This document shows, in pieces, positions 33,263-45,385 of a stretch of DNA of 64,000 nt; the stretch's first letter is position 1, and the number at the start of each line of letters is the position of its first letter. Made by a program: the position numbers and the translations under genes. Under the pieces are notes generated by a model that was given only the letters and a program-made list of their open reading frames with translations, was not told the origin of the DNA and searched no databases. This DNA comes from Gigaspora rosea (lineage: Eukaryota; Glomeromycota; Glomeromycetes; Diversisporales; Gigasporaceae). The stretch lies in contig QKWP01000068.1 in the NCBI GenBank assembly GCA_003550325.1, positions 522,444-586,443 of the forward strand. The letters run 5' to 3'.

Positions 33263-34384
33263 CATCATAAAAATATTGTGCTAATTTACTAAAAAACATA
33301 TTAAATCTTGTTCCAAAATTTGATGCAAAAAAATTATAATTATAGCTCACTGCATTTGCCCATCACATTTTCTTGTTAAGATTAATATACGCATATTTGA
33401 ATTTTTTATTTTTATTATTTCTGTTTTTATATATTACTAGGAAAATGGAAATCATTAGAGTCAGTTTTTATGTTACACCTGATATAGCAAACCATCATTT
33501 AACGCACGATTATATGTAATTCTTCCAGACAAATATTTTTACTATAAAAATATTAATGAATTTGTCCGGCCTATAATTGGTAGTAGAATTAATTAATACG
33601 ATTACGACACATGCCATATTTTCATAAAGCCGTAATGTCGCAATGCCGTCTGTATTACATCAAAGTAAAATTTTCGTTTAGTATTACCTGCTGACCCAAA
33701 TTTTTCAAAAACCCTCAAATTTTTTTTTGCCCAATTCTTTTAAAACAAGCATTATAATCTTTATTTTAATGATATTTAATGAATATAGTTCGAAACAATC
33801 GATTGGCATTAAAATCAGAAAATGTTTAAGGGATGTCGGAACATTTCAGAATTGTTTATAGCCTAGCAGAAATTTTTGGAGATATGACAATCTGATGAAT
33901 TGGATAACTAAAATAAAAACTAGCTCTCAGAGCCCAGCATTGCCCGGAATGGAGTATTTGATTTTTTGACTCTTAGGCTTAAATACCCAGAAGTGAGATT
34001 TCAAATTTTATTCCAGATATTGGCTGTTTAAAATTTAAATACCGTACGGCACTGACTACAGTACCCCAGGTTTTTCCAAACAACCACCAAATTTATTAAA
34101 TAATACCACCCGGGTACTATTTATAGTGAATATACAAGTATGGGGTATTTTGCAATGGGGATACTATAGCAGTGGTCTATTTTACATGGTTATAATAAAA
34201 ATTATACAGGGTGGTAATTTATAGCATAGCTGCAGTATATGATTTACCAATCATAATTAAATAATTAATATATTAATATACTGTGACTACGTCATAAATT
34301 ACATCATAAATGCATCATAGCCAGAAAAAATCATGGTTTAAAAAGAAATCAATTTTTTTTACCAGTTAACCTATTAAAGTTACA
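33263..34384. other. Gene-free stretch with a decayed MITE end
   Basis: At 33657-33730, AAAATTTTCGTTT and CTGCTGACCCAAATTTTTC match an end of MITE family A. Near 34049-34210 CAGTACCCCAGG and GGTGGTAATTTATAGC face each other and may be ends of a pogo-type remnant. No gene. Confidence 0.4.
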
Positions 34385-35815
34385 ATGGTATGCGTTCATA
34401 GAAATAAGAATTGTGGACACACAATAGTAACAAATAAAAGTAGACAACAATGGAATGCACATAAAAAACTTGCTATTGTTACATACCTTGAAAAGCACCC
34501 AAGTCAGAGTGTTTGAGCAACAGCTACCAAATTTAATATTGAACCAAAACAAGTAAGAGATTGGTGTAAAAAAAAAAAAGAGTTAATAAATGTCTTACCT
34601 CATATCAAACAAACAAATAAGGGAAAACTACCTAAATATCCTGAGTTAGAGAAAGTAATTTTTAGTTGGGTACAAGAATTATGCAGTAAGCTAAAGCTGT
34701 GACTCATGCTATGGTACAAATTAAGGCCAAAACATTATCTCAAAAATCACTCTATGTTACTTATTGTTATTCTGGTATTACAAAAGTAAATTTAGCAATA
34801 AGTGGGTTGATGACTTTATGACTTATTACAACTAAGTAATCAGCATCAAACATCTGTAGCACAAAACTCCTCAAAGATCTGCAACTGCAACAACAAGTGT
34901 TTTTAAGCTTTGTACTGTATCATTGAATTCAATACAATTATCCTCTTTTCTTAATGGGTAATATTAATAAAACTCAATTATCATTCAGTCTTCCAAATAA
35001 TACTACAATTGATAATTGTGGTGCAAATACAGTTTCAATTCAGACCAGTGTTTGAAATTTCAGACTCAAATACTGTTTTTATGAGAATAGCATAATAGCT
35101 ATGAGTGTTCTCAACCTATTGTTTATGTTCTCATTTATGCTCACTAAAATAAAAAAAATAAAAAAAATAAAAAATAAAAAAAAACTATATCATATACCAT
35201 AAATATATTAAATATAATAAGTTCATCTAAATAATTTTCTAAATAATTTTGATCATAAATTATCGTAATTAGTCAATTTGATATATTAATATCATATAGT
35301 TACTAATTACTATGTGAACACTCTTTTTTATTTTACTGTTCTCAAAAAAATTTTAATAGAGAACAGTAAAAAATTTTTACTGTGCACAAATTTAAAACAG
35401 TGTTCTCATAAGAACTCTAAGAACACTAATTTCGAACACTGATTCAGACCTGTGGATATGAAATATCATGTTTTACTATCATACTTACTTGTTTAGCTAA
35501 TGGAACTAAATTGCCTTTAGTTATTATCTTTATATCATGAATTTCCTGCTAGAGTTTTTGTGCATACAAATCCAAAGAATAGATGAATGAAGTTGAGATG
35601 TAATAGTAGATTGGAAATATATAGAATTTGCAATCAAGCTCTATAGACCCATATTCACTTTTAGTTTAAATTTATTTGCTATTCATAATACAGATATTGT
35701 AAACATCAGTTCTCTAAAAAATACAAATTTAGCTATAATTCTGTTAGGTTTAATCTCAAAAGTTAAACTATTGGATATTGCTTTAACAAATTATTTAAAG
35801 CAAGGGTAAGATATA
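34385..35815 (+). pseudogene. Broken pogo-type (DDE_1/Brinker-domain) transposase
   Basis: From ATG 34385 the frame reads a Brinker/CENP-B-like helix-turn-helix region: RQQWNAHKKLAIVTYLEKHP, KFNIEPKQVRDWCKKKKEL, then YPELEKVIFSWVQEL. A stop follows HPSQSV and further breaks follow. After the hAT MITE at 35046-35441 the DDE part resumes with TCLANGTKLPLVIIF, then FPARVFVHTNP, and ends with a QPLD-like relic (KVKLLDIAL, about 35770). The expected VWDSF catalytic aspartate box is degraded. It is a dead DNA-transposon gene, not expressed as one protein. Its termini were not found with confidence. Confidence 0.78.
35046..35441. mobile_element. hAT-type MITE inside the pogo relic
   Basis: Ends CAGTGTTTGAAATTTCAG and AATTTCGAACACTG are inverted. 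A perfect 8-bp duplication ATTCAGAC flanks it (35038-35045, 35442-35449). The interior has repeated GAGAACA/TGTTCTC words on both arms. The length is 396 bp. Confidence 0.9.
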
Positions 35816-35921
35816 CATACAAATTATTATATAAATAAATATGGGCAAAAATAAAGTAGAGACCCATCGCACAGCGACCCCATATGATCAGCCAATTATA
35901 TTTGTGATTGGTGATTATATA
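35816..35921. other. Spacer between pogo relic and fold-back element
   Basis: Short AT-rich spacer, nothing recognised. Confidence 0.4.
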
Positions 35922-36915
35922 CAGTTATCCCCCTCTATAATCACCAAGTCCGTCGCACCCTATTTTGGTGATTGTAAAAAGGTGTAACTATAAATAAAAT
36001 ACCTTATTATGGTCATTTATAGGCGAAATTTGGCGTGCTTCCATCTAAAACTTTTTTCTTACTAAGTTAACAATACATGCCCACTAATTGAAAGTTGTAG
36101 AGCTCGTCGAGACGCATCTAAGGTGGTTAGATCATTCAAATCGGCCCAGTGGATAGCAAGACATCATCGAAAACGATTGGCCGACTATATAAAAATCTCT
36201 ATGTAAACAATATTTGTTTACATAAGAGATTTTATATAGTCGGCCAATAGTTTTTCAACGATATCTCACCATCCACTGGGTCAATTTGGATGATCTAACC
36301 ACTGTTAGATGCGTCTCGATGAGCTAACAACTTTCAATTAGTGTGCATGTATCATTAATTTAGTAAGAAAAAAAAGTTTTAGATGGAAGCACTCCCACAT
36401 TTCGCCTATAGTAATTTTCATATGTAATCTCCGTCATGGATTTTTATATAGTCAGCCAATCATTTTTCAATAATAACTCGCCATCCACTGGGCCGATTTG
36501 GATAATCTAACTACTGTTAAATGCGTCTTGACAGCTCTACAACTTTCAATTAGTGGACATGTATCGTTAATTTAGTAAGGAAAAAAAATTTAGATGGAAG
36601 CACTCCACATTTCGCCTATAGGATCACTCTCCAGTTTACAGGCAGATTATCAATTAATAGATAATTTTAAATATACGTAAATATGAAAATTGGCAATCAG
36701 ATTATATAATCCATATTTAGTTAAAAATTGGGGACAATAATGAGGGTTTTTTATTAATAAAATTGTTAAAAAATCAAATTTTCATGGTAATAGTGATTAT
36801 AAGCAATTTGTAACTATAATAAGGTTTTTTTACTATGTTTGAGTCTGTCGCACAAAATCGGGTGTTTAAATAGAGGTGTGACTATATGGGGTGTGACTAT
36901 AGAGAGGTCTGACTG
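35922..36915. mobile_element. TA-flanked fold-back element carrying the shared module
   Basis: Terminal repeats CAGTTATCCCCCTCTATAAT and, inverted, CAGTCAGACCTCTCTATAGT are flanked by TA (pogo/Tc1 style). Inside is a palindrome of about 390 bp (36017-36410) and a third arm copy (36440-36620). The arms contain the CCACTGGGCCGATTTG / GATGATCTAACCAC / GTCTCGATGAG module described in the findings. No coding capacity; 994 bp. Confidence 0.78.
36017..36410. repeat. Long palindrome, arms about 190 bp
   Basis: The two arms run from TATAGGCGAAAT / ATTTCGCCTATA inwards to the centre TGTAAACAATATTTGTTTAC near 36211. The mirrored words include TTCCATCTAAAAC, CAATTTCAAGTTGT-like text and GGCCGACTATATA. 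Confidence 0.85.
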
Positions 36916-36947
36916 TATAACAAATAAGTATTTTCATATACTATGAT

Positions 36948-37372
36948 CATTGTTTAAAATTTGATGTTCTCATGTTCTCATAAGAACATTAAATTTTTTT
37001 TAAGAACATTAATATTTAAAATAATGTTCTCTTATTTGAGAACATTTTGTACTAATAAAATGGTCTCAAAATATTATTAGTATTAGTTTTTTTTTTACAT
37101 ATTTGAAGAAAAGATTTATAGTTGCAAAAAGTTAAATAAGTATATCACATGATCAATTCAACCAATTTAAATATTCTAAGTACTATTAAAATCAAAAAGC
37201 CTTTGTCTATAACTTTACTTAAAAGTCCAAAATAGGTTTATATAATAAAAATATATGCATATTTAAAAAATAATATTCTATATAATGAGAACATTTAAAA
37301 TTTTTGAGAACATTAATACTCTAAATTTAGTTTATTTAAGAACATAATTTTGAATTTGAATTTTAAATACTG
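36948..37372. mobile_element. hAT-type MITE, relative of the one at 35046
   Basis: Degenerate CATTGTTTAAAATTTGA and TTTTAAATACTG termini with flanks ACTATGAT and ACTATAAT (36940-36947, 37373-37380; 7 of 8 identical). The interior again has TGTTCTC/GAGAACAT words. The length is 425 bp. Confidence 0.72.
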
Positions 37373-39550
37373 ACTATAATAATCTTTTTTTATTATTAAT
37401 TTGTTTTTGTTTCACTTCTGTTTACTAATTTTTTTGTTGCCTTTTGGATTTGGTTCATTGCTAGTGCTGTAGTTGGAGTCATTTTTAGTTATTATTGTTG
37501 GTGTTATCATGTTGTTGTCATCATGCTAGTGTCATTACAATAATGTTGTCGCTAGGGTACGAGACGGGCCTGGTCAGATTGGGGTTATTTACACCCGACC
37601 CAGGCCCGTTTAAAACCTGACCCAGGCCCGACACTATAAAAAAATTTTATAACGGGTCGGGTCGGGGTTTAAACCTGACCTGACCTGACCCAACCCGGCC
37701 CGATCATTTAATAATTCACATTACGTTCACATTACATTATATTAGAGTTATATTACTTTAAGCTTTTTATGCATTGCACACCTCAAACTCAATACATTTT
37801 AAAAATTGAACTGCTTCAATGTTATTCTTTAAATGCTAAGCCTGAATCACATCACTAAATTATTTAGTCTCCTTGAGTTCTCAATTCGATCATATCTTCA
37901 AATTTTCTAAAATTTCCAAATATAATATCTTAGTGCTTTAATAGTGCTTTTCTTTTTATCCAAGCTTATACCAGTAACATAGTTATGCTTGCATAACAGA
38001 ACGTATGGTTTGTATCTTTTATAGGAATATAAGGTGCATATTCGTCGTGTTGTAAAGTATTATTAAATTTTGTTTCTTTTTTAGCCTGATAAAATTTACT
38101 AATGTATGATGAGCAAGAATATTTAAAAATTGCTCCATAATCAATCTTATAAGAATTATTAAAATGATTCTAGAATATTAATTTGTTTATTACTGAAAGA
38201 ATCGTGAAATTTCAGAGTAAAAACATAAGGAACTTTAGTATAATTTTTTTCTGTTGGAAATACATTTTTTTTCGCAGTTGCAATAAGTTTTAAAAGTTGT
38301 ACAAGAAAGGCTGTGCATCCAATGGGTAATGAATTTGAAACTAGAAAAAAAATGTATACTAATCAGAAATTGTTGATCTGAAAAATCGTACCAACTAAAA
38401 ATAAACTTTTTTATACCCCAAATTGTCAGATAAGCTATCAAAAATACATTGTATGAAAAAAAATGACATCACAAATAAAAGAAAATCATGTTAAAAGAAA
38501 AAAATTGTAAGGTAAAAGAAATCTTAAGAAAAAAAAATCATAAAAAAATTGTAAGAAAAAAAACTGCCAGAATCTAAGTCCTAGCTTGCTGTATTTTTAA
38601 TCCAATCCTGACCGCGTATTAACATTTCGACAGTTTCAGGACTCAGATTTGAATGATAGTCATTAATGACTCTTCCAGCAGTACTAAATGTCTATATATA
38701 AAATAAGTTAGCTCATGTTTTAGAAAAAAAAACAAAAATTTAAAATCATTAACTGCTTTGGACGCTACTGAAGTTATTGGAATGGCAATGATATCCCTTG
38801 CTATTAATGATGTGGAGGGATATATTTTCCCATTTGTTTTCCACCAGGCCAAAACGTCAAATGGCTCTGTGCACGAACGAGGAAAAAACGGATCAGCAAG
38901 ATACTGTTCAAAATCATTTAATTCATTTTCATCACCGGTTTTTTCAATATCAAGGGGGCATCAAAGGTTTGGAATTATTCATCCTGGAGAATATATAAAA
39001 AATTCTCTAATGCTGCATTATTCGAAAAGACTGCATGTTGTTTATATGTTAAATTATAGATCATAGTTATTCTAATATAATAAATAAAAATAATCAATAT
39101 ACGATAGTGCCACGCTAACAAAAATATTTTATTTTGATGAAACTAAAACTCAGCAATAGTGCATCGACTAAATATTTCACTGAGTACGAATTAGATTCCT
39201 TATTTAACGGATTTTTTTTTTAAATTCTTAGACTATCTACTATAAGTGCACAATTTTCCTTATAATACACCAATATACCTGAGTAATTATTCCCCAGTGG
39301 GCATGTATAGGGCGCAAAGTGCCCATACATGCACCGCTGGGAGATAATTTAATTATTTTCTGACATGGTGCAGTAAATGTAGCCTTATTCCAGGTAATTG
39401 GTATAAGCAAAAATTTTCTTATATACAATTGCCTTGGATATAACTATTGCATCATACCTCAATTTGATCGATGCTAATTTATCCTCTGCTTCGGTATATG
39501 CTAAGTTCATGTTTTCTTTATATATTTGGGTCAACAATGCCATCTTGTAA

Positions 39551-40447
39551 GGGAGCTTCCAGAAATTACGTAATTTTTGGGTGTGTGGGTGGGGTCACCA
39601 AAATATCAGGTTATAATTCTGGTCAAAATTTTATAGTTCTGGCCAAAAGTATAAAATTATAAAATTTTTGTTAACTTTTGATCTACGGGCCAATTTAGAT
39701 GATTTAACTACCAAAATGCTCGTCTCGATGGGACGATTCTAACAAGCCCAAAATCGTTAAAATCTAATCATAGCATCCAAAGATCGTTCAACTTTTGTGT
39801 AATTTTAATAGTGATGTTTTTTAGAATCACTAAGTAAATTTCTTTAACATTGAATAACTTTTGATCCACTGGTCCATTTTGGATGATTTAACTACCAAAA
39901 TGTTCGCTCAGTGAGACTATTCCAACTAGCCCAAAATCGCTAAATTTCAATCACAGGATCCCAAGATCGATAAAGATTTGTATTGTTATTAACAATACAA
40001 ATCTTTATCGATCTTGTGATTCTGTGATTGGAATTTAGCGATTTAAGGCTTGTTAGAATCACCTCACTGAGACGAACATTTTGGTAGTTAAATCATCCAA
40101 AACGGACCAGTGGATCAAAAGTTATTCAATGTTAAAGAAATACTTAGTGATTCTAAAAAATTACTATTAAAATTACACAAAAGTTGACCGATCTTGGGAT
40201 CCTGTGATTAGATTTTAACAATTTTGGGCTTGTTAGGATCGTCTCATCGAGACGAGCATTTTATAGTTAAATCATACAAAACGGGCCAGTGGATCAAAAG
40301 TTATTATCAATTAAAAAAATTGGACATATAAATAATTTTTAAAAAATATAAAATTTGATTGGCTAATAGGGTATCAGGTGTGGGTGGGTGGGGTAAAATT
40401 TTGAAATTTATTAGTAACAAAAAATTATGTAATTTCTGGAAGCTCCC
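39551..40447. mobile_element. PIF/Harbinger-like fold-back element inserted in the hAT transposase
   Basis: Ends GGGAGCTTCCAGAAATTACG and the inverse are flanked by TAA on both sides (39548-39550, 40448-40450). The 897 bp consist of four arm modules facing a centre near 39990 (GTATTGTTATTAACAATAC), so the whole element can fold into one hairpin. The modules hold GATGATTTAACTACCAAAAT and CTCGTCTCGATG-type words shared with other fold-backs. Removing it restores reading of the hAT text from SILDSH into YKMALLTQIYKENM, so it landed in an exon. Confidence 0.88.
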
Positions 40448-40655
40448 TAATGTGAATCTAATATTGACGCAATGCAATGCAAATCTCCTGTATTCTCCCA
40501 GTATTTATCGAATTTTGATTGCATTGGTCTAATCATTTGACCAAGAAAAGGATCTGATCTAATATTGCTTTGTTCAAGGTGCCTTCTAATTTTTAGCAAT
40601 TGTAGAAGAAAGATATTTGCCATAGAGTAGTTGGTTCCTGAGATAGTATTGGTAA

Positions 40656-40781
40656 CTGCATTAAAGTGTAGACTAGTTAGTACCATCTTTGCATGAAATA
40701 ATGGCCATGGCCGTTATTTTGTGCAAATACGGTATGCACCTATAGTAAAGCATATGGATAAAAGTTAATATTTGGTATTAC
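40656..40781 (-). other. Intron of the hAT transposase
   Basis: Donor GTAATA after FLKPFYK and acceptor TGCAG before ITNTISGT, phase 1, 126 nt. Joining the flanking exons gives continuous hAT family text. A stray AAATACGGTATGC motif inside hints at a small old insert. Confidence 0.7.
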
Positions 40782-42127
40782 TTTTATAAAATGGTTTCAA
40801 GAAATCACAGAGACACTCTGCCTTTTCCCAATCTTCGTCCAAGGGTGCTACTGATTCAAAACTGACATCACAGAGTACAAAATGGTTGAATACACTTCTA
40901 TATGAGATGGTAGACTCTAACATCAGATACGTCGAATTCTAGCAGGTGGCTACGTCGAGTGCTGGCTGCTGGCTTGAAACTAAATTATCGCAACCCCTGA
41001 CAATGGAATCCTCAAAGTTTTGCTGTCGACATTGCGAACTATAAAACCACTTCACGCATTCTCAGATCTATAATATCAACCATATAAGTATAGTTAATTT
41101 TCTTTAAACCGAACCTAAACATGACATTATCATTATATTCGTCATGATCATATAAAATCTTTGCCAACAAAATCATCCTTCAGAACATAGTTCCGAAGTA
41201 TAATTTTGTTAAAAAATCTCATATTTTCTATTAGAACTATCATTTTTCTAGATTTGATTGTCGAATGTTTCTTTAATCCTCTGCCGTGCCTTCTGAGTAG
41301 TATTATGCCTTTTTTATAACTGTCATGGCCAAGATCAGTCTAACAAAAATCGATGCTCAAGATATATTGTATGTGAGGTCATGGTAAAAGGATTCTGAAT
41401 TAAAGAAGATAAGTGTTGGAGGCATTTTAGAATTCAAAAAAAAAAAAATATATATATATATAAGTATTGAATTGAATACTTATTGTGTTTGGATAAGTTT
41501 CACATTTGGTCTTGTGATCATGTGCAGCATCGATTAAATTACAGTGTAATAATCAGTTAAGGTGCATAAAAAATATGTAAAGTAAAATACTATAGACAAA
41601 TTATGATATAATTAAAGAAGAACAAATTTATGAAAAAAAATTATGAAGTAATTAATTTAAAGCCAAATTCTATATATGAATATAAGAAAATAAAGATTTA
41701 CCTTTTCGATTTCGAATAAATAAAATACATACAAAGGTCATCAAACATGTTGAGTCAGGGTGTGTTATCTAGTTCACATTTGTAACAATGAGAGCTGCAA
41801 CAATAACAAGCTCCAAGGTTACATTGCCTACTATAATCTCTCCTAGCTAGACTTTAAATACTACTTAAGTGCTTAACTTTTTATCTATGATATCTATGCT
41901 ATATTGCTAATTTCAAATACCTCCCTTTCATCCTATTTTGTAGATATTATAATCTTAAAAACTGTGCTTAACTTAGACTCTAATGTCTACTTATTATTAA
42001 ATTCGAATTACTAAAATAAGAATAACCTTTAAATGATAGTGAATTTTTGACTAGTACATGTGTGATTACTAGTTCAGTTTAAAGAGAATTGACTTTATCA
42101 TATAAAATACTATTATAAAATACTGTA

Positions 42128-42282
42128 TAGTTTAAGCCCCTAAATGTAACTTATACAAGAGTGTTCTAAAAATATAATAAATTTTGCTCCAAATATATTT
42201 TGTCTATCATAAATGCAAATTTTCTTATATTCATTATCAAAAGTTTGGCTTCTATCAAGTTGCATTTAGGAGGTTCTGACTG
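42128..42282. mobile_element. TA-flanked MITE in a hAT intron
   Basis: The right end, inverted, reads CAGTCAGAACCTCCTAAATG and the left end AAGCCCCTAAATGTAAC. Same terminus style as 27706-27960. The left border is approximate. It lies in the large intron (about 41071-42313) of the hAT transposase. Confidence 0.5.
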
Positions 42283-42555
42283 TATCAAACTTTTACTTAC
42301 TGTACTTACGGTATCCTTAACCATTTTGAGTCCATCATTAACTATGAGATTTAGTATATGTACACAACAGCGTTGATGCAACAAATTTCCATTCACAAGA
42401 AGCATGTTTTGTTCGCTTAGCTTGTGCTTTATATTAGTTATTGGCACATCATTATTTGCTGCATTGTCCATTGTAATTGCCAGCATCTATAGAATAGTAA
42501 ATTTTTAACATACAAATAAAAAATTGGTAAATTTGCTGTAGGTGCAAAGTATATA

Positions 42556-42710
42556 CAGTAAAACCTCCCAAGTGCACACACTTGGGACCAGACTATAATG
42601 ACATTTCACTAGAGAACAATAAGAAAAAGAGTATTTATAGAAGATATGTATATATTGGAACCAGAATTTGAGTGCGTATTAAAGAGAGTGTAACTTAGAG
42701 AAGTTTCACT
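42556..42710. mobile_element. TA-flanked MITE, CAGTAAAACCTCCC type
   Basis: Left CAGTAAAACCTCCCAAGTG and inverted right AGTGAAACTTCTCTAAGT match imperfectly. TA lies on each side. 155 bp, non-coding. Confidence 0.55.
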
Positions 42711-43672
42711 TAATACATTTGAAAAATTTTTTTTCTGCAACTTATTGTACAATATTCCTGGGCTTTTTCATTTTATTTTATATCTACCCTAGAAGTAATA
42801 TTCCAATCATTAAGACATTTAAGAAACGTATTGCCGATAGTAATTCTAGTGTGTGGCGCGGGAACTAAATTAAATGCCAGGATTAGTTTTCAGATATTCC
42901 AATTCTCATCAATAAAGTGGCCTAATATAGATAAAGCAATTAAATACTAGAAACACAAACATATGCTAAAAAATAAAAATATACTCTACAGATAATGGCC
43001 ATGTAACCGAGATTTTGGTTCAATGTCCAGAGATCTGTTGTAAAACTTAAATTTCCAGGAGCTTCTTGTATTTTCAAACGTATCTTTACTTCAAGATTTG
43101 CAATATATTTTTTACAATCTTCACGTATTGTCCTTTCGCTTATTACTCTAAACTGTGCTCAACTATACGAAACGGATACTCATGCATAATAATCATTTCT
43201 GCCAAGTCTTGGCAGCTTCTCTTCTGAGAGAATTTATAGACAATGACACCAGATGTAGAAGAAAATTGCAACTTTTGCTGCGATTGAGTTTTGAGATATT
43301 TATTGCATTTTGAATTTTTTAAATGCCGAATCAAGTTACTGGTTCCCGTTTTACCACCATCATATTTGAAGAAATTTTTACAATATGCACATTTAACACG
43401 ATCCTCTAATAATTTAACTTTATTAAAAAAAAAAAAACAGTTTAAATTATTTACATTCTTACTTTGCTTGTCATTCTTTATAAAATGTTCTTCTTCAAAA
43501 ACCCATGATGGAGGTTTACCGCCTTTACATTTATTAGTATCAGAGGCTTCTTCGGTTACTTCAGTTGCTTCTATGCTTTCATCCTCACTACCAATTGGAC
43601 TCGTATTTGCTTCGTCACCTAAATCCATACTTGTATCTTCATTTAAATCCATATTGTAGCTAAATAAAATGG

Positions 43673-43780
43673 TTAAAAAAAAACTTAGTAGAAACTGATA
43701 TCCTTTTATATTAATTTTATATCAGTTAAAAAAAAAACTTAGTAGAAACTAATATCCTTTTATATTAATTTTATATCAGT
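43673..43780. repeat. Direct duplication of about 54 bp upstream of the hAT transposase
   Basis: Two nearly identical units contain CTTAGTAGAAACTGATATCC and TTATATTAATTTTATATCAG, immediately 5' of the transposase ATG. Confidence 0.85.
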
Positions 43781-43829
43781 TAAGATAATAAAAATCAAAT
43801 CGTGAATGTTATATGCACATGCAAGAAAG

Positions 43830-45165
43830 AATAATTCAACTGAAGATGAAAAATACAAACTATTGATGAGCACATACAGCATATACAAGAAAGATTCATG
43901 TTATTGAGAGTGAGAAAATTGGAGTATATACATACATATGTGCATACCAATTGTCACAAAATAATGCCCACTTGCGCTTTATTTTGAGTTATTTAGAGTA
44001 CGCCCATGGGTGTTACTTTGAGACAAAATAAAATTTCTCCTAGCATGCCTGTTATATCTAATTAATTGTTGAACTCTAATAGAGAATGCATGCAATTTGG
44101 GACGCGCATAGGCTATTTAATACCATAAATGATATTTAGGGGACACGATTTTCTAAACTGTTGTTTCACAACAATACGATATGTAAAAGAGAATTATCTT
44201 ATTAAAGGCCAATTGTTACAAAATAACGCCCACTTGTGCTTTATTTTGAGTTATTTAGAGTACACCCATGGGCGTTACTTTGAGACAAAATAAATTTCTC
44301 CTAGCATGCCTATTATATCTAATTAATTGTTGAACTCTAATAGAGAATGCATGCTATTTGGGACGCGCATAGATGCTATTTAGGGGAGACGATTTTTAAA
44401 CCGTTGTTTTGTAACAATACGATACGTAAAGAGAATTATCTTATTAAAGATGAAAAAATCTAGACATTTGATAAACACGTGCAGTACATGCAAAAAAGAA
44501 CTGTTATTAAAGATGAAAAAATCCAGAAGATTGATGAGTAATACATATGAACGTACTGTATTATCGTGAAATAATACCTACTTGCGCGTTATTTTGAGTT
44601 ATTTAGAGTACGCCCATGGGCATTGCTTTGAAACAAAGATAAAATTCTCCTAACATGCCTTTATATCTAATTACTCGTTGGTACCCTAATAGAGGGTGCA
44701 TGCTATTTGGGACGCGCATAGGCTATTTTGAAACTTTACATGTCATTTAGAGGACACAATTTTCTAAACTGCGACAATATGATACATGCAAGTGAATATC
44801 TTATTAAAGGTAAGAAATCCAGGCAATTGATGAACATATGAAGTACATGCAAGAAAGAACTGTAATTAAAGATGAGAAAATCCAGAATATTAGTGAGTAA
44901 TACATATATACATACAATATTGTTGTGAAATAAAGTCTACTTGCGCATTATTTTGAGTTATTAAGAGGAACCCCCATGGGCGTTACTTTGAGACAAAGAT
45001 AAAATTTTCTAAATAGCTTCCATACCCGTTATTTTGCAACATACGGTACATGCAAGAGAATTATTTTATAGAAGGCAAGAAAATCCAGACGATTTATGAG
45101 CACGTTATGCAAGAAATAATTATGTGATTAAAGGTGAGAAAATCAGATGATTGATATAATTGCTA
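43830..45165. repeat. Tandem array inside the hAT element, four units of 260-360 bp
   Basis: Each unit has CACTTGCGCTTTATTTTGAG, GTACGCCCATGGGCGTTACT and TTTGGGACGCGCATAG blocks, plus an AAGAAATCCAGA...GAACAC tail. Unit starts are near 43949, 44210, 44560 and 44920. It lies 5' of the transposase gene, in its promoter-proximal region. Confidence 0.8.
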
Positions 45166-45199
45166 TTTTGATCCTGCATATTGCCTTTGTCTTCACGCG

Positions 45200-45385
45200 A
45201 ATTTGCATACTAATTTGGCATCTATTTCTGTAAGATATGTAACAGTGCATACTTCAATTGCCACACTAATTTTGCAATTAAAAAAGTTACATCTATTTCT
45301 GTAAGATATGTAACGGTTCATACTTTAATTGCCGCACTAATTTGGCAATTAAAAAAGTCTGTAAAATATGTAATGATAATGGTAA
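45200..45385. repeat. Tandem repeat, about 71-bp units
   Basis: Two and a half units of CTATTTCTGTAAGATATGTA, CAATTGCC and TTTGGCAATTAAAAAAG blocks. Confidence 0.75.

Larger units (their letters stand above)
38581..43652 (-). pseudogene. Decayed hAT (BED zinc finger) transposase, multi-exon
   Basis: It starts MDLNEDTSMDLGDEAN with an acidic N-terminus. A BED-type finger follows (C88, C91, H110, C116: CAYCKNFF...RHLKNSKC), probably split by a 45-nt intron (43418-43462). Next come TIREDCKKYIANLEVK and SFTTDLWTLNQNLGY (near 43000-43140), an intron at 42922-42989, then HFIDENW and ILAFNLVPAPHT. LAITMDNAANNDV and QRCCVHILNLIVNDGLK (42320-42486) follow. RECVK-like to LCDFLKPFYK (41070-40782) precedes the intron 40656-40781, then ISGTNYSMANIF to FDKYWENTGDLHCIASILD (40655-40451). 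It ends with the C-terminal dimerisation domain (DVLAWWKTNGKIYPSTSLIA, intron 38692-38753, TFSTAGRVINDYHSNLSPE, stop 38581). Several in-frame stops, frame changes near 43150 and 38930, and the fold-back insertion after SILDSH make it inactive. Confidence 0.88.

Noticed and set aside
38758-39066. 102-codon plus-strand ORF as a host gene
   Set aside because: It is the antisense of the hAT C-terminal dimerisation domain, which matches the family on the minus strand.
43830-45165. CRISPR-like array
   Set aside because: Units are 260-360 bp direct repeats with no short unique spacers, in a eukaryotic transposon.
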